Below are positions 10,042-22,320 of a stretch of 64,000 bases of DNA, piece after piece. The notes beneath the pieces are model-generated. The model saw nothing but the letters and a program-made list of their open reading frames with translations. It was not told where the DNA came from and did no database searches. Position numbers and translations under genes: made by a program. This DNA comes from Balanoglossus misakiensis (lineage: Eukaryota > Hemichordata). The DNA is taken from positions 5,890,001-5,954,000 of the forward strand of contig CM082584.2 of the NCBI GenBank assembly GCA_040954595.2, given 5' to 3'. Numbering within the stretch: the stretch's first letter is position 1; each line of letters starts with the position of its first letter.

Positions 10042-13000
10042 TTAAAATACTCGTTCACCATCGGCCTGAATTGGGTCTGGCTGAGTTGGAAACATATCCC
10101 GATAAATTTTTCTTTTCTCATCTTGTTGATGGATAGGACTGTCAATAACATTTCTGCGAATATCCTTCATTATGTCTATCATTGCCATTCCCAACTCTAA
10201 GTCCGACCTAGAAGATTGGTGCATAAATAAACCTCGAGTATGCACGTAGAGAAGATCACCCTTAACTGAAAATATGGGAGATCCCGATGAACCATGGAAC
10301 ATGCAGGTGTGATAGACTCCACGATATCGCTTAAGTGCTGCAATTTCCTCAGGAGTTATTACTTCTAATTCTACACAAGCTTTAAGTACTTTGTCGAACT
10401 CGCCAGGAGTTGTACGACTTAATAGGTCACACTGAAGTGGTTTTCCATCAGGGTGACCAATCAAGCAAAGCCTCAATTTTTCCCCCTTTGTTGGGTCTTC
10501 GACATATTGACCAAGTGGCGAAGGTGCCATACTCCGTCCACCTTGATCACCAGTGTCCATCTGGTCACCAGCCTCAACATCCAACTCTAATATGACGTAA
10601 TCCAACTCCTCATTACAGAAATGCTTCAGAATTGCATCGCTGCTAGATTTCAAAGAAAACCTCTGTTTGCATTGGGATATCTCACCCCTGATGTAATTAA
10701 AAATGACTATTACCTCATCAGGCTTCAGGATTGGCTGCTGTTTACGCATTGTTTTCTCAATATCAGCAATAACATGATGATTGGTTATGATGTAATTAGA
10801 GCCTAATCTGAACACTGTCCCAGACACAGGTGACCCCCCTACATTGTCTGGACAAATAATTATCCCTGTGTATTCTTGAAAGATATTTATAATGTTAATC
10901 GGTAAACTTTTCTCTCTTGTACTGAAACAGTAGGTTACTTCATGGTCTTCCATCGTTTCAGTGGTACATCTACCGGTATGTTTGGACTTCATGTCCTGTC
11001 TGTCGAGAAAAAAGCCACATATACGGTACTAGATGAAGGACTTATAACCATGGAAGATACCAAAATTCTTGTAATGACTATGTGACTAGTTTACATACAT
11101 GTACCATGCTCAAACTGGCCCACTTTCAACAGGAAAATTAATTTCTCATTTCCATATCATTTGCCGGCGGCAATACATATGCAATAATGGGCATCGGCGC
11201 TGTGATAATTTGCATGAAGGTTTGAAGAGTGAACTGACGTTTTGACTGTCCAATTAATGCTATTGATAGATCAGAACAGAGACCAGGGTAATAATTCTGC
11301 TGAGACATGCCAATCAGATTGTGTAAATGCCAATATGGGTAAGACATATCATGACATTAATTTACTTACACTAGATTGCTCAATATCACAATTCCATTTT
11401 TCCGTCTTTCTTCTTTGGGCGTTTCTTCTTTGATGCCACCATGTAGGAGTTTGCCATCAGAATCTAAAATACATTATATTCGAGAATCACCATCCTTTCA
11501 TCTGTTAGACATATTGAACACCACAAACTTCATGCTGAACTTGCTGCAGACTGACACCTCAGATCGTACTTTAACATCGACGCCACCATATGTTATCTTG
11601 TTAATGTTGTAAATTGTTATACTTTCGATGCACCGTCAATCTGCTGTCATGACCTTGTTTTAAACAAATCATCCATCACGTTGAATGTTGGTGAACAACA
11701 AGGCATACCATGTGAATGATGTAGTGATTTTCCTTCAGGTTTTTGTTTTGCCTTAATTGCTTTCATAGTATATAAACAAACCGAACGTATTCTGTGTTAC
11801 ATCTAGTAAAAAAGGGTTTATATTTACCATTCCCTGATGCTTCCTTCACCATAATGTTCGACTGTGTATCCTGGATGATGGATAAATTTGGTGAATTGTT
11901 TAAGAGGAAAAGCTTAAGAACTGGACATAAATCTGTTTTATCACTGATTATGCACTGCAGTAAATAAGCCATTTACTAGTAACATATATTATTTGATAAC
12001 ATTAATGTTTCTGTCGAGAATACTTTTGGATCAGGATTTTAATTTCTTATTTATAGCAATTCCATGTAAATATTATTTTAAAGTAGCTCCGTACTACTTT
12101 AGGTAATCACTTCATGAATCAACACTTAACTTTCTGACATTGGTATGTTTTAGACACAAGGACAAGCAGTCAACAATGTATACAAAGTTATATACCAAAA
12201 CATTTCCCAACTAGAAAAAAGTATGACACCAAAATATAGATGCCAGCTATATGATATACTTTACCACAGTCCACAATCGTCATGTTTGTTGATACACAAA
12301 ACTTTTAAAGCTAATTTACCCGAGCAATATCCGAAGCATCACGATCACGAGATAATTTAACTCCTTGTGCTTTGTACTCTTCAATGGCACTTGACTCCAT
12401 TACAGCTGACACCGGCTGAAAATATTCATTGTGTATGAAGATAAATTTTAGCAATTGCGAGAGCTGCAGGCAATGTTTTTTGGAACACTTGTACAGCTAT
12501 GGCATATATTCCATGCATGAACCAATTTACAAGAGTCACATTTTGTATGTCGTAATTCATATTTGTTGGTTATTGAACCTACCCTTGGTGCAGGAGGCAA
12601 AGTTTCTGGACTTTCATCTTCATCTTCATTTTCAGTTGGCCGAGATTCCTCAATTGGAAAACCTTTCATTGGAATAAAAAATATGCACATTCAATGTAGA
12701 GTCAAATTAAAATCGCTTCCCCCTCTCATAACGCAAACCCTCGCTTGCACATGGACATGTGTATTTTTATTGGAGGCATCTACAGCAGTAGCTCATATAA
12801 TCGCAATGGATACCTAAAATCACCACAGAACATATTTTTTCTGAATCATATTTACCTTTCTTCGAATCATATTTACCTTCCTTCAATTTATTGTAACAGG
12901 TTACACAAACCCGAACCCGAACCTTTTTATTGTCCAGATATACCAACTCTGCTGACTTGTTACAGCAACCTCCACAGAAAACCTGCAGATACAGAAATTA

Positions 13001-13432
13001 GCAAGAAATAAATTAATTACAGGATGCGTAGATTATATGAGGTGGTGGTTGAAGTGACATCCTATGACACATATTGTTGGTGTGCCTCCCTCTTATGTTC
13101 GCTCAGCTTTGTGAAATCATTTACCAAATCAAAATTATGTTTGACAATTTTACCCAAAACTAACACCACAATTCAGCCGACAAAAACAGCAGTTATCCGG
13201 CATCAAAAAATTTAATGTAAATTTCCTTTGTGGTGTTACTTTTGGGTAAAATTATGCAAACAAATATGAAACTCACGTATCCGCAGGCTTTACAGTTGTG
13301 CCGTCTTCTTATGACATTCTTAAACTTCCTGGTGCAATTTTTGCAATTTTTCTCACTTAATTTTGTAATCATCTGCGGTTGCACACGTCCGTGTTGAGGT
13401 AGTGACTGATTATCATTTACACTCATTGCCAT
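10042..13432 (-). CDS. FYVE zinc finger fused to FAM111-like trypsin-type serine protease
   Basis: Seven exons on the minus strand: 13277-13432, 12877-12982, 12583-12662, 12320-12415, 11828-11954, 11370-11463, 10042-10999. All junctions are GT-AG and keep phase, giving 538 residues. Residues about 25-87 form a FYVE-type finger: CKNC, RRRHNCKACG, CGGCC, VRVC, CVTC. It lacks the WxxD motif, as atypical FGD-type FYVE domains do. An acidic, low-complexity linker follows. The last exon holds a trypsin-like fold resembling FAM111: His in TNHHVIA, Asp in LDYVILELD, Ser in HGSSGSPIF (positions 73, 131 and 236 counted from the Met at 10992). FYVE domains bind PI3P on endosomes; FAM111 proteases degrade protein partners. 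The fusion rests on the acceptor at 11000-11001 after a strong pyrimidine tract. Alternatively the protease is a separate single-exon gene starting at 10992. Confidence 0.72.
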
Positions 13433-13446
13433 TCCACCGTCACTGG

Positions 13447-14900
13447 ATATCGGCCAATGAAGTATACGGTACCAACTGTTATTGGCAGACCCCAAGAACA
13501 AACTACACCTGAGAAGGAAGATCATTTGCTATTGCTGAGGCAAAAAACGTCACAACAAAAGACCTGGCTTCTTGTAACTTTGTTTCTTCACTGTTTCTGG
13601 TTCAGAATTGATTGTTGTATTTGGCTGTGTAGCCTGTCAATTTGTCAATAAAGGCAGTTGACTTTTGACCCCCAAACACAGGAGTGTCTTCGTGTTAATT
13701 TGATAGTACCCCCGGTAGATTAGCTATACATTTAAATGCCCTTTAAAGGGACAAAGTGTCTCTTTGTGATCTCAAAAATTCATTTAATACTTAACTCCAA
13801 ATTAATAAGTAACTCATATGATGACCATTCGTGGGTAGAATACCGGTACTGTGAACTGTGTTTTTGCCCTTTACACCTGGCCATACGTGCAATATGACTC
13901 TTGCTCAGTGGCAAGCAGTGTAAAATCGGCTGCCATGGCCGTATCGACAAGACTGTTGTGATCAGCGTCGTGTCCAGAGACGTATTCACTATCACACAGT
14001 CTTGGGGCAAGCTAGCAATGGCCATACGCAGGAATAATAGCTGATCACTGCATCTCACATGACTTAAGACAAACAGCACGTACACAGTCACGTGAGCGTG
14101 TCCACGCAGAATTCACGAACATTTCTGGTCGTCGTGCGTTACTGGAGGAGGTCATACAAGAGTGAGGTTTAACACTATTATAGTCCATGATGCCTGTGAT
14201 CTGATAGCTCAGCTAAAATTCATAGAAATGTTCACGTTTTCATTACATTACAGATGAAAGCATGCAATAAAACACCAACTGAACCAGGTTACTGTTAATA
14301 TTTAACTGTGAACAAGTCATGCATTACTATGTGTACTACCCATAAATTGTTTGTCCACCTAGCTGCCATACAAAGACACGTTTCTACATTTGTATGTCTT
14401 AAAAAGAAAATTATCATTTCTCCATATGTAGCCGCGAACATTGATTGTATCACAAGAATGGACTAATCTCTATTAGTTACCACTATACTACAGGTATACA
14501 GGACATGCTTATAAGGTCTCAAATTTTGTTAGCAGTAGCTTCAAATTTCAAACCTGGAGTAAATGTATCTAGTGACATACGGTAAAGTGAAACCCACACA
14601 ACTTACCTTGGCACAGTGGGTCATTAAAGTAGTTTTCCTGAGACTAAACCTTATTATGACGCTATTCCTATAAATAGGTGTCCACTCATGAGTAAAGTGT
14701 AAAGTGCAAAGTGCATGTAGAGCACCAGGACAATTACAGGAAAGGCCAGGCTCCACCCACATTTTTAGGTCTCATTTGGTTATGTACGGTAAATATAGCG
14801 CCAAAAGGCACTGTGCTCGATGTTATAGTTATATGCACGTGAGGTCAGGCAGGTGAGGAAGAGACAGCATTGGATGGGGCCGACGAATCATTACCTATGA
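13447..14900. other. Upstream region of the FYVE-protease gene, no gene recognised
   Basis: An acceptor-like CCAG sits just upstream of the first coding exon (minus strand, near 13447), so a 5' untranslated exon may lie in this stretch. It also contains one TACCGGTA (13841) and one TCACGTGA (about 14090). Open frames here show no family features. Confidence 0.4.
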
Positions 14901-15174
14901 AAGGCAATTGATTTTCAGGCCCCCACCATGCTAGTCAAGAAGAACAGAGTCCGTCAGGCGCAGGATGAGAAAGGGGCAGTTGGAGAGGCTGATGCCGGCA
15001 CTGGGAATCCCACCTCGAGAGAAGTCTTCACAGGCCAGCAGGAGGTCCCGGGCATAACGAAAATTATGACACAAAACGGTACAATTAAGAAGCTGTGTCC
15101 GTACTTAATGTCTGATGATCAATCCGCCCGCTCCTCAACGTCCACCTCACATCCCAGGCAAACTATGTCCCATT

Positions 15175-15372
15175 AATGAGGGAATTGTGAAATTCAAGGG
15201 GCAAAGTTATATGATCCAGTATCTGCCAGCGAAGCCAATTAAATGGGGTTCAAGCTCTGGATCATCGCCTGCCCCCTTACCGGGTACTGCCTAAACATCG
15301 ATCCATACACCGGGAAGAAAGGTGGTCAAGTCGCCCAGAAAGGTCTGGGATATTCGGTTGTTTGGCAACTGT
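15175..15372 (+). pseudogene. piggyBac-type transposase fragment
   Basis: The frame that reads PINEGIVKFKGQS, then QYLPAKPIKWGFKLW, then TGYCLNIDPYTGKKGG and GLGYSVV matches the catalytic core pattern of piggyBac (DDE_Tnp_1_7) transposases. The first catalytic Asp, expected in a DE(A/G) context, is Asn here (PINEG). Neighbouring reading frames are interrupted, so this is a relic. A short open frame just upstream (14928-15176, starting MLVKKNRVRQ) may be decayed N-terminal sequence but is not recognisable. Confidence 0.7.
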
Positions 15373-15540
15373 CGTGGATGTATCACAACACGAGCACGTT
15401 TTATTTTATGATAATTTTTTGTTGTTGAAATTGGGTACCCTTTGCTGTAGTACAGTTCGCCCAAATCAAGTTGGTTTTCCTGTCGATTTCGAGAATCTGA
15501 AACTAGATTACAGCATTGTTGTGTTTTCATCGACATTTCG

Positions 15541-15895
15541 TTGTAACACATATGGTTCACATTGCATTTCCTGTCACAGGGATGACCAAGCGTGCAAACA
15601 TGTTGCTGCCATGTTGTTTGTTTATGGTCTTTTGGTGAGCGACATCAGGACAGACACACTGTGGTTGGTACTGATGTTCAGTGCCAATGGGACCGACCCA
15701 AAAAGTCTGTGGTACCACAGCTTCTGGATGACATTGATGTCAGAACAAAGAGGTGCACTCAACTCGCACAACCGACAGTTGCTATTTGCCAGATGATCTT
15801 GAAAAAAGGCAAGTCATATGAGCCTGGCATGAGTAGTTGTTACACATATGGTTTACATTGCATGGCCTGCATTTCCCATGATGCCTGGCGATGAT
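15541..15895 (+). pseudogene. SWIM zinc finger / YqaJ-type transposon protein fragment
   Basis: One frame reads YGSHCISCHRDDQACKHVAA, a SWIM-type finger (C-x-x-C followed by C-x-H). After a frame change, VGTDVQCQWDRPKK follows, the C-x-W-x-x-P segment usual after SWIM fingers in YqaJ-family transposon proteins. The SWIM start recurs in part at about 15841-15880 (YGLHCMAC). The second half (from about 15618) is repeated almost exactly at 20279-20500. Frameshifts make this a broken copy. Confidence 0.6.
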
Positions 15896-15899
15896 CAAG

Positions 15900-17540
15900 C
15901 TTTGCTGTCTCGTGTTACACATGTACATTGTATTAAAGCTGTTTTCTGGGTTAACTTGTTGTGTACTTCTCTGACGAACCAGACACCACAAGCGCGTTAG
16001 AAACTTGCCAGTTTGGGAAGCTGATGGCAACTGTGTGGCAGGATAAATGATGAAGAGGATCAATGGGCAGCACAAGTACATACATGAAGATAAAACCCAT
16101 ACTATCGGATGAATAAATTTTTCATCAACTGAAAAATACATACCCTATGCAAAATAATGATCTGTTTGACAACAACTAAATTGGTTATTTTCGGTAATAA
16201 AAAGATTTTACATGGCAATGATGAGTACCGGTACATGAGTTTGTTGTTAGTAATTAACGACTGAGCCAACATTTGACATGCTAAGGATGAACATAATCTG
16301 AATTATATTAAAATGAGAGGCATGTTATTGTACAATGAAAACAATTCAAGTATCACAATAACAACATGATGACTGCCAGTACCCTGTGATATGCCGTACA
16401 GAGATACACTATCAACTGATCAATGCCATATTATCAAAACAGGAGTGTAACGACCCCCAAGAGACTGAAATCTTTTGGTCTAGCGCCCTCGCGCTGTGAA
16501 GACAATCCGGAGGTGCATTGTGGGAGGAAAATTATTACAAATTTGATGGCCGCATGGTAAGTAAGTGGTGGTTGAATTTTGTGAGTACTATATGACTTTT
16601 GCCGCAATTTAATAATTATTGGTACTCTTTACAACTTAAATTGTTTCTCTGTTCATTCCACAAGTGCATCTGAAGAAGGGGACTACATGTTCCCGAAAGC
16701 TTATGCTGAAATTTAACTGTTGATCACAGAGTGCTACATAACTTTATTGCAACTTAAATTTAATAGGTGATTCTAGAATAGAGCGAGCCACTGCCACCAC
16801 AATATGAACACCAGTCAAATTCCAACATAGCTATTCCATCTGCCTGGCTAAGCATTATTTAGGCCGATGTAAGGACAAACCCCATCATATGTGATCAAAA
16901 AGCTGATGGATGGGTTGTTCGAACCTGAACAACTCAGTGGGATTCATTGGCACCACCCTATTAGCATGTGGTGACGGCGCTGACTTGTATGTAAGAAGTT
17001 TCTTTAAAATGTCTGAATCATTGTATTCTATGATAATGACATGTTTTGCATGACCCTGGAGTGAAATTCTTTAATTGGCTTATTCCCATATTCACTGGAT
17101 TCAAAATTAATGTCATTAAAGGTGCATTTCATTTTATTTGTTTTGGCCATCTACTCGATGATATAAAGTTTTTTCCTGAATTTTAGTTGAATTGTGTGAC
17201 TTCGAGGTGGCCAGTGTTCCCAATGCAATCATAAATGGCAGGGGTAGTTAAAGAGACTTGATGCATGTGCAAGTCATTTTATGAAAAAGATCCTTCTTAA
17301 CCCCAAAGTCTGCTATAACCAGCCTGATGTTCTCAATGAGTTTACTTTTAAATTCGAAATATTTGGAAATTTTCACTGAAAAAAGTATTGTTTTACAAAG
17401 TAAATTTCAGTCACCTTTACTGAAGTCCACATGTAATAATTTGGAGAAACTTATTATCTTGAATGTTTTTACTTATTTTTGACAACACAGCACTTTAATT
17501 TGAACGCTGGTTGGTTGAGGCACGAAGCAGACGAGACCAG
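15900..17540. other. AT-rich stretch, no gene recognised
   Basis: No domain was found on either strand. A minimal ATGGCCGCATG followed by GTAAGT near 16545 could be a tiny first exon but has no other support. Confidence 0.45.
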
Positions 17541-17542
17541 AG

Positions 17543-17911
17543 ATGGCGGAAAGTATGGATCAGGATCGTGTTTTCAGCTGCAAAACCTTTCTAGATTCCA
17601 ACTACCGGCGACACGTACAGAGTAAAACGCATCGAACCCTATGTGCGTCGGATCAGTGGCAAGTTACAGGTACAGCCGATAATGGGACAGCGACACCAAC
17701 GTCAACATTTCCAGAACCATTCATTGGTGACGGAAAGTGTGGATAATTTTGGTACTTTCACAGAGGCGTTCGGAACATATCCAAAACGACAATTCCGACA
17801 CTCAAACAGATGACGATGGTTTGGAAGAATTAAGCGATACAAATTGGTATCGTTTTCCAAGCAAGATTTTCTTTTTGTTATATGCATTATGCCATTCAGG
17901 ACCTAGACCGA
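17543..17911 (+). pseudogene. Possible first exon of a transposon-type gene, frameshifted
   Basis: An ATG in a good context (17543) opens a frame with SCKTFLDSNYRRHVQSKTH, resembling half of a C2H2 finger. The frame ends at 17746. A second frame continues with DTNWYRFPSKIFFLLYALCH and reaches a good donor (ATG|GTAAGC near 17913). One gene with a frameshift is the simplest reading. I do not recognise the family. Confidence 0.3.
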
Positions 17912-18531
17912 TGGTAAGCAGTTTATATTACATTGTAATGTTATATTGAAACTTTTTTGGTTGCATTTTTGTTGTTGTTGTTGTATTTGCAAGTTGCGAA
18001 TACGGAAAATTATATAATTTTTTGGTACTATTTTTCTTATTAAAATCAATATGACCAGTGGTTGTCGAGTTTTTGTGTTTTGACCAATTTCACATTTTCC
18101 CAGCTAATTTACATATTTTTGGCAATGACAACTTCATTTGAACAAACTCCCATCTACAATCCTGCCTGCATCTACACACCAAATATCGAGGTCTTTTGCG
18201 CTGCGGTTTTCAAGTTTTTGATGTGGACGGACATACAGACATACATACATCCATACATCCCATAAGGTCCCATGGTACATACTGAAGATGCTTAGGGAAG
18301 AACTTTTCACTGAGGTGAATGGCAGACAGTTGTTGAACAGGGAATAGAAACATCAAACAAATACTGTTTAATCGTGTTTGATCATCACAAATGCCAAAAA
18401 AAAAAAAAATTAAAATGGAACAACTGTACACATGCATTGTAAAATATGAGGGGAAAATCGAACATGATCCATCTGAGAAACATTCTTAGGCCTATCAGAG
18501 GCAGAAACCGTTCACACAGTTCATTACAGAA

Positions 18532-19615
18532 ATGAAAAGACATCTCTTTCAGGAAATAGAAACTCTACTGGTCGAACACAAAAGTGCTTTCCAGAAACTA
18601 TTCAGTCAACTTTGCTGTCCACCTGATATTTCCTTCGTCCAGGATGCTGTTACATGCATTTGGGCACAAATGGAACACATATTTACAACTTTTGTTTCCC
18701 TGCTTATAGATGAAAAGAAAAAGCTGCTGGAACATCAAGATGAAATAGTAAAGGAATATTTATCCATGCTGCCATCATCAACAACGAAAACGACTGAAAG
18801 AAGCAAGAAACAGGAAACAAGGAAGCGACTGAAATTTCCAAAAGAAGCCCCTGTTGTTAAGGTAATAAAGCTGATGTTTGTTGACACATAGTTTAATGGG
18901 TTGTCTTTATTTGAAGGAAATATGTTTATTTGTCTAAAACAGCCACAGGTTATTGGAAGTGCCTAATATGGTCCAATTAATTCACTTTGTCATGCAAAGT
19001 GGATTTCACTAAGTCTTATAAACGAACTGTTAAGCAAATTATGAGTGTATTTACTTTGTTGTTCTTATTTATCAACAGGAGAAGCCAATAAACTTGATGG
19101 AGGGGAGCCCACCTTCGGATGTGGAGTCAAGCCACCGGGCAACACCAGTGAGCCATGTGGGCAGCCCGGTGGTTTTGAATGTGCGGGGACAATGTTGTAG
19201 TAATAGGCGGCTGGAGGAAAAATTAGATAAGCTCATAAACTTGGTCGACAACATGTCCGCCATTTTAGGCAAATTTTTAGAAAATATGTCAGGCCAAATC
19301 AACCCAACCTGCGTTGAGGTTGATGATCAGGCAAATCATCAATATTTGCCTGATGAGGTCATTTTTGACGCACATAAAAAATCAGGGGCTGATAGCAGGA
19401 GTTTTACCACAAGACTTAACCTCTTCACAGAAGAGGAGTGGAAAATAAATAATGTCAGTGAGACAAGAGGGAAAGTTAAACTCGATGAAAGTAGGATAGA
19501 CTATATTAAACGACTGGTGTTTAAATTTTATCCATGCCCAACTTCCATTAAGAGTAGCCAATGGGCTAACTGTATCAGAGGCAGCAACGAATCTCTAACT
19601 AAGTTCCATGTTTAA
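18532..19615 (+). CDS. Coiled-coil BEN-domain protein, copy 1
   Basis: Two exons (18532-18861 and 19079-19615) join in phase 0 to give 288 residues. The first encodes a helical, lysine/glutamate-rich region (LIDEKKKLLEHQDEIVKEYL) and a basic patch. The second carries a low-complexity part, a coiled coil (LEEKLDKLINLVDNMSAIL) and a C-terminal segment with the BEN pattern: SFTTRL, FTEEEW, LDESRIDYIKRLVFKFYP, then W-x-x-C. BEN domains bind DNA or protein in chromatin repression and also occur in transposon-derived genes. The whole segment is duplicated at 21421-22981. The surroundings are rich in transposon relics, so it may belong to an element rather than be a host gene. The true 5' end is uncertain. 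Confidence 0.5.
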
Positions 19616-19720
19616 CATGTCTTGGCAAACTTGAATACAACAAGCCAATCAGCAGGGAATAACCTGGTTGTAACTGGAGAGATGCTAAAATGAACTTTTT
19701 GCTTACAACCCTTTAATCAG

Positions 19721-19966
19721 ATGCAGTTTTTCCACTCTGGTCAGTTTATCATTATCGTTATGCATGTTGCAGTTACCTATTTAGGGTGTTATGATTTTTT
19801 TATTCGAAAAAAACATTTATATGTGACTAGAAGAACACTAATTATAGTTTACTCTTTGGTCAGTGGTTGTGTCATGTACTTCCTGTATGTAGAGAGTGAT
19901 ACCTTGTTGTTAAAAATTACCAAATTTTGCTATGTGTCTGTAAAATGGGGTATTGCCATTGTGTAG
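19721..19966 (+). other. Short hydrophobic open frame, conserved in the duplicate
   Basis: This 81-residue frame has several membrane-like stretches (FIIIVMHVAVTYL, IIVYSLVSGCVMYFLYV). The duplicate at 22480-22722 keeps it open at 80 residues. The differences I can see are two silent changes, one Leu-to-Gln and one in-frame 3-bp deletion. It may be an exon, or may stay open simply because the duplication is young. No family is recognised. Confidence 0.25.
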
Positions 19967-20278
19967 TCGATAGGTTTTTTTTAATTTTTATATTTTACCT
20001 GTGTTCTGATGACCTAAGTAAAACTATTGAATAATGTCAACCAATACACTTCTATATTTTATTTTATTTTCAGTTTCACATCCCACTCATCACCATAGCC
20101 AGCAACTCCATCAGTCAACAGTTCCATAAACACAAGCGCAGATTTATCACCAGTGTCTTACACACCACCACAGCAACAGCCAGAAATAAATACAGCACAA
20201 ACCCAACAGCCAGCATCACTACCAGTACAAACCCAACATCACTACCGTCACGCCACAGTCAACGGTCAGTAAGGAGGG

Positions 20279-20500
20279 TTTATGGTCTTTTGGTGAGCGA
20301 CATCAGGACAGACACACTGTGGTTGGTACTGATGTTCAGTGCCAATGGGACCGACCCAAAAAGTCTGTGGTACCACAGCTCATGGATGACATTGATGTCA
20401 GAAAAAAGAGGAGCACTGAACTGATACAACCAACAGTTGCTATGTACAAGCCTGCAACAATGCCAGATGATCATGATCTTGAAAAAAAGGTAAGAATTAG
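20279..20500 (+). pseudogene. Second copy of the SWIM/YqaJ-type fragment
   Basis: Nearly identical to 15618-15830. The frame reads VGTDVQCQWDRPKK, then DDIDVRKKRSTELIQPTVAM, and ends at a donor-like AAAAAG|GTAAGA near 20488. It abuts the end of duplication copy 1, so this junction is a breakpoint or insertion edge. Confidence 0.6.
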
Positions 20501-20599
20501 GACCATTCAACTTTACCCATACTATTGGATGTACGGTCAGTAACAGTGATGCTGAGCCCATGATCTCCACTAAGACATGTTGGCCACAATGAAGACTGC

Positions 20600-20745
20600 C
20601 TACTCGAAAACGTTTGGAAAGTTGAGAGTATTGGCATTACCGACGAGTATATAATAAGTATTGTCCTACTGAGGATAATCCAGCTGATATGCTGTCTCGC
20701 GGAATCCAGATAGTTCAGCTCATCAATAACAAAATGACAGGGACC
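20600..20745 (+). pseudogene. BEL/Pao RNase H tail, relic
   Basis: After a frameshift the sequence reads YCPTEDNPADMLSRGIQI. This matches the segment after RNase H in BEL/Pao polyproteins; the intact element in this window has YCPTGDNPADLLTRGISI at the same place. It is plus-strand, old and unrelated in age to the 2.8-8.9 kb element. Confidence 0.65.
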
Positions 20746-20789
20746 ACAGTAGTGTTGAAATCAGTAGAAGACAGCATATGTCACTGGTG

Positions 20790-21215
20790 CTCTAATGAAA
20801 TTCATTGAGGACCAGGGACAAAGGAATGAGAGGGTAATCAATGCAGTCTTGACTTTAACGGAAAATGTCAACAAAGTCGTCGCTAAAGTAGAGGTCATGT
20901 TTGACAAGATTTCAAACATGCCAAATACTGACACCTCCGTGCACTACAATTGGCGATCATTCAAGCAGCTTTGAAAACATGTTCAATGAAGACATTAGAT
21001 TCAACTTGTCTGATAACAAGCTGCTTGAAATTACAACAACTTCCAATTTTACAGGCAAACTCATCTCCACAGAGCAAGAAAGACGCACTCTCTCAGGGTA
21101 AAGGGATGTTTGACCTCGAAAAACTAAAATTCATAAAAGAACAATATTCAGACACTTTCCAGCTACCGGGTACACCCCGTAAAGTTCACTTTTTTGGAAA
21201 CAGTGTTTGGATGCT
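20790..21215 (+). pseudogene. Second, divergent BEN-like segment, broken
   Basis: One frame gives a helical stretch (ALMKFIEDQGQRNERVINAV) up to about 20974. Another gives SNFTGKLIS, RRTLSGKGMFDLEKLKFIKE and FQLPGTPRKVHF. The order (F-x-x-x-L, then a Gly-containing turn, then LD/DLE-x-x-K-x-x-x-I-K, then F-x-L-P) parallels the BEN domain at 19400-19600. It is unlike that copy in sequence, so it would be a separate paralogue. Frameshifts separate the parts. Confidence 0.35.
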
Positions 21216-21420
21216 ATACATGAGGTTAACCACCGGGGTATTGTGTTTTACGAGACTTCATAATCAAATCACGTGCAATTCGATACGTCATGGCGGTACC
21301 TGTTAATTTATATTCACACTTACCCCTAGCATTAAATTTTAATATTAAGATAAGTGAAAATCTTATATAATTGTACATAAGTAGCTTGTATAGTAATTAT
21401 CAGTCAATAATCTTTCGGTT

Positions 21421-22320
21421 CATGCTGTTACATGCATTTGGGCACAAATGGAACACATATTTATAACTTTTGTTTCCCTGCTTATAGATGAAAAGAAAAA
21501 GTTGGTGGACCACCAAGATGAATTGGTAAAAGAATATTTTCCGACACAGCCATCAGCAAGCCTGCTGCCATCATCAAGAAGCAAGAAACAAGAAACAAGG
21601 AAGCGTCTGAAATTTCCAAAAGAAGCCCCTGTTAAGGTAATAAAGCTGATGTTTGTAGACACGTTGTTACGTGGGGTGTCTTTATTTGAAGGAAATATGT
21701 GTACTTGTCTAAAACAGAGCACAGGTTATTTGAAGTGCCATGGAAGGACCTGGTCCAATTCATTCAATGCGGATTTCACTAAGTTTAACTGTTAAGCAAG
21801 TTACGATTATGAGTGTATTCACTTTGTTGTTCTTATTTATCAACAGGAGAAGCCAATAAACTTGATGGAGGGGATCCCACCTTCGGATGTGGAGTCTAGC
21901 CACTGGGCAACACCAGTGAGCCATGTGGGCAGCCCGGTGGTTTTGAATGTGCGGGGACAATGTTGTAGTAATAGGCGGCTGGAGGAAAAATTAGATAAGC
22001 TCATAAACTCGGTCGACAACATGTCTGCCATTTTAGGCAAATTTTTAGAAAATATGTCAGGCCAAATCAACCCAACCTGCGTTGAGGTTGATGATCAGGC
22101 AAATCATCAATATTTGCCTGATGAGGTCATTTTTGACGCACATAAAAAATCAGGGGCTGATAGCAGGAGTTTTACCACAAGACTTAACAAGACTCAACCT
22201 ATTCACAGAAGAGGAGTGGAAAATAAATACTGTCAGTGAGACAAGAGGGAAAGTTAAACTCGATGAAAGTAGGATAGACTATATTAAACGACTGGTGTTT
22301 AAATTTTATCCGTAGCCAAT
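21421..22320 (+). pseudogene. BEN-domain protein, copy 2, disrupted
   Basis: Duplicate of 18643-19615. The second exon carries a 10-base duplication (around 22188-22198) that shifts the frame inside the BEN domain. The region after FKFYP is deleted and now reads into a TAG at about 22313. The coiled-coil part is otherwise intact and nearly identical to copy 1. Confidence 0.7.

Noticed and set aside
11157-11259. Alternative last exon of the FYVE gene (acceptor ATCAATAG, stop TGA at 11157)
   Set aside because: It keeps phase but has a weak acceptor and no recognisable domain; joining exon 6 to 10999 is also in phase and yields a complete protease. It remains a possible isoform.
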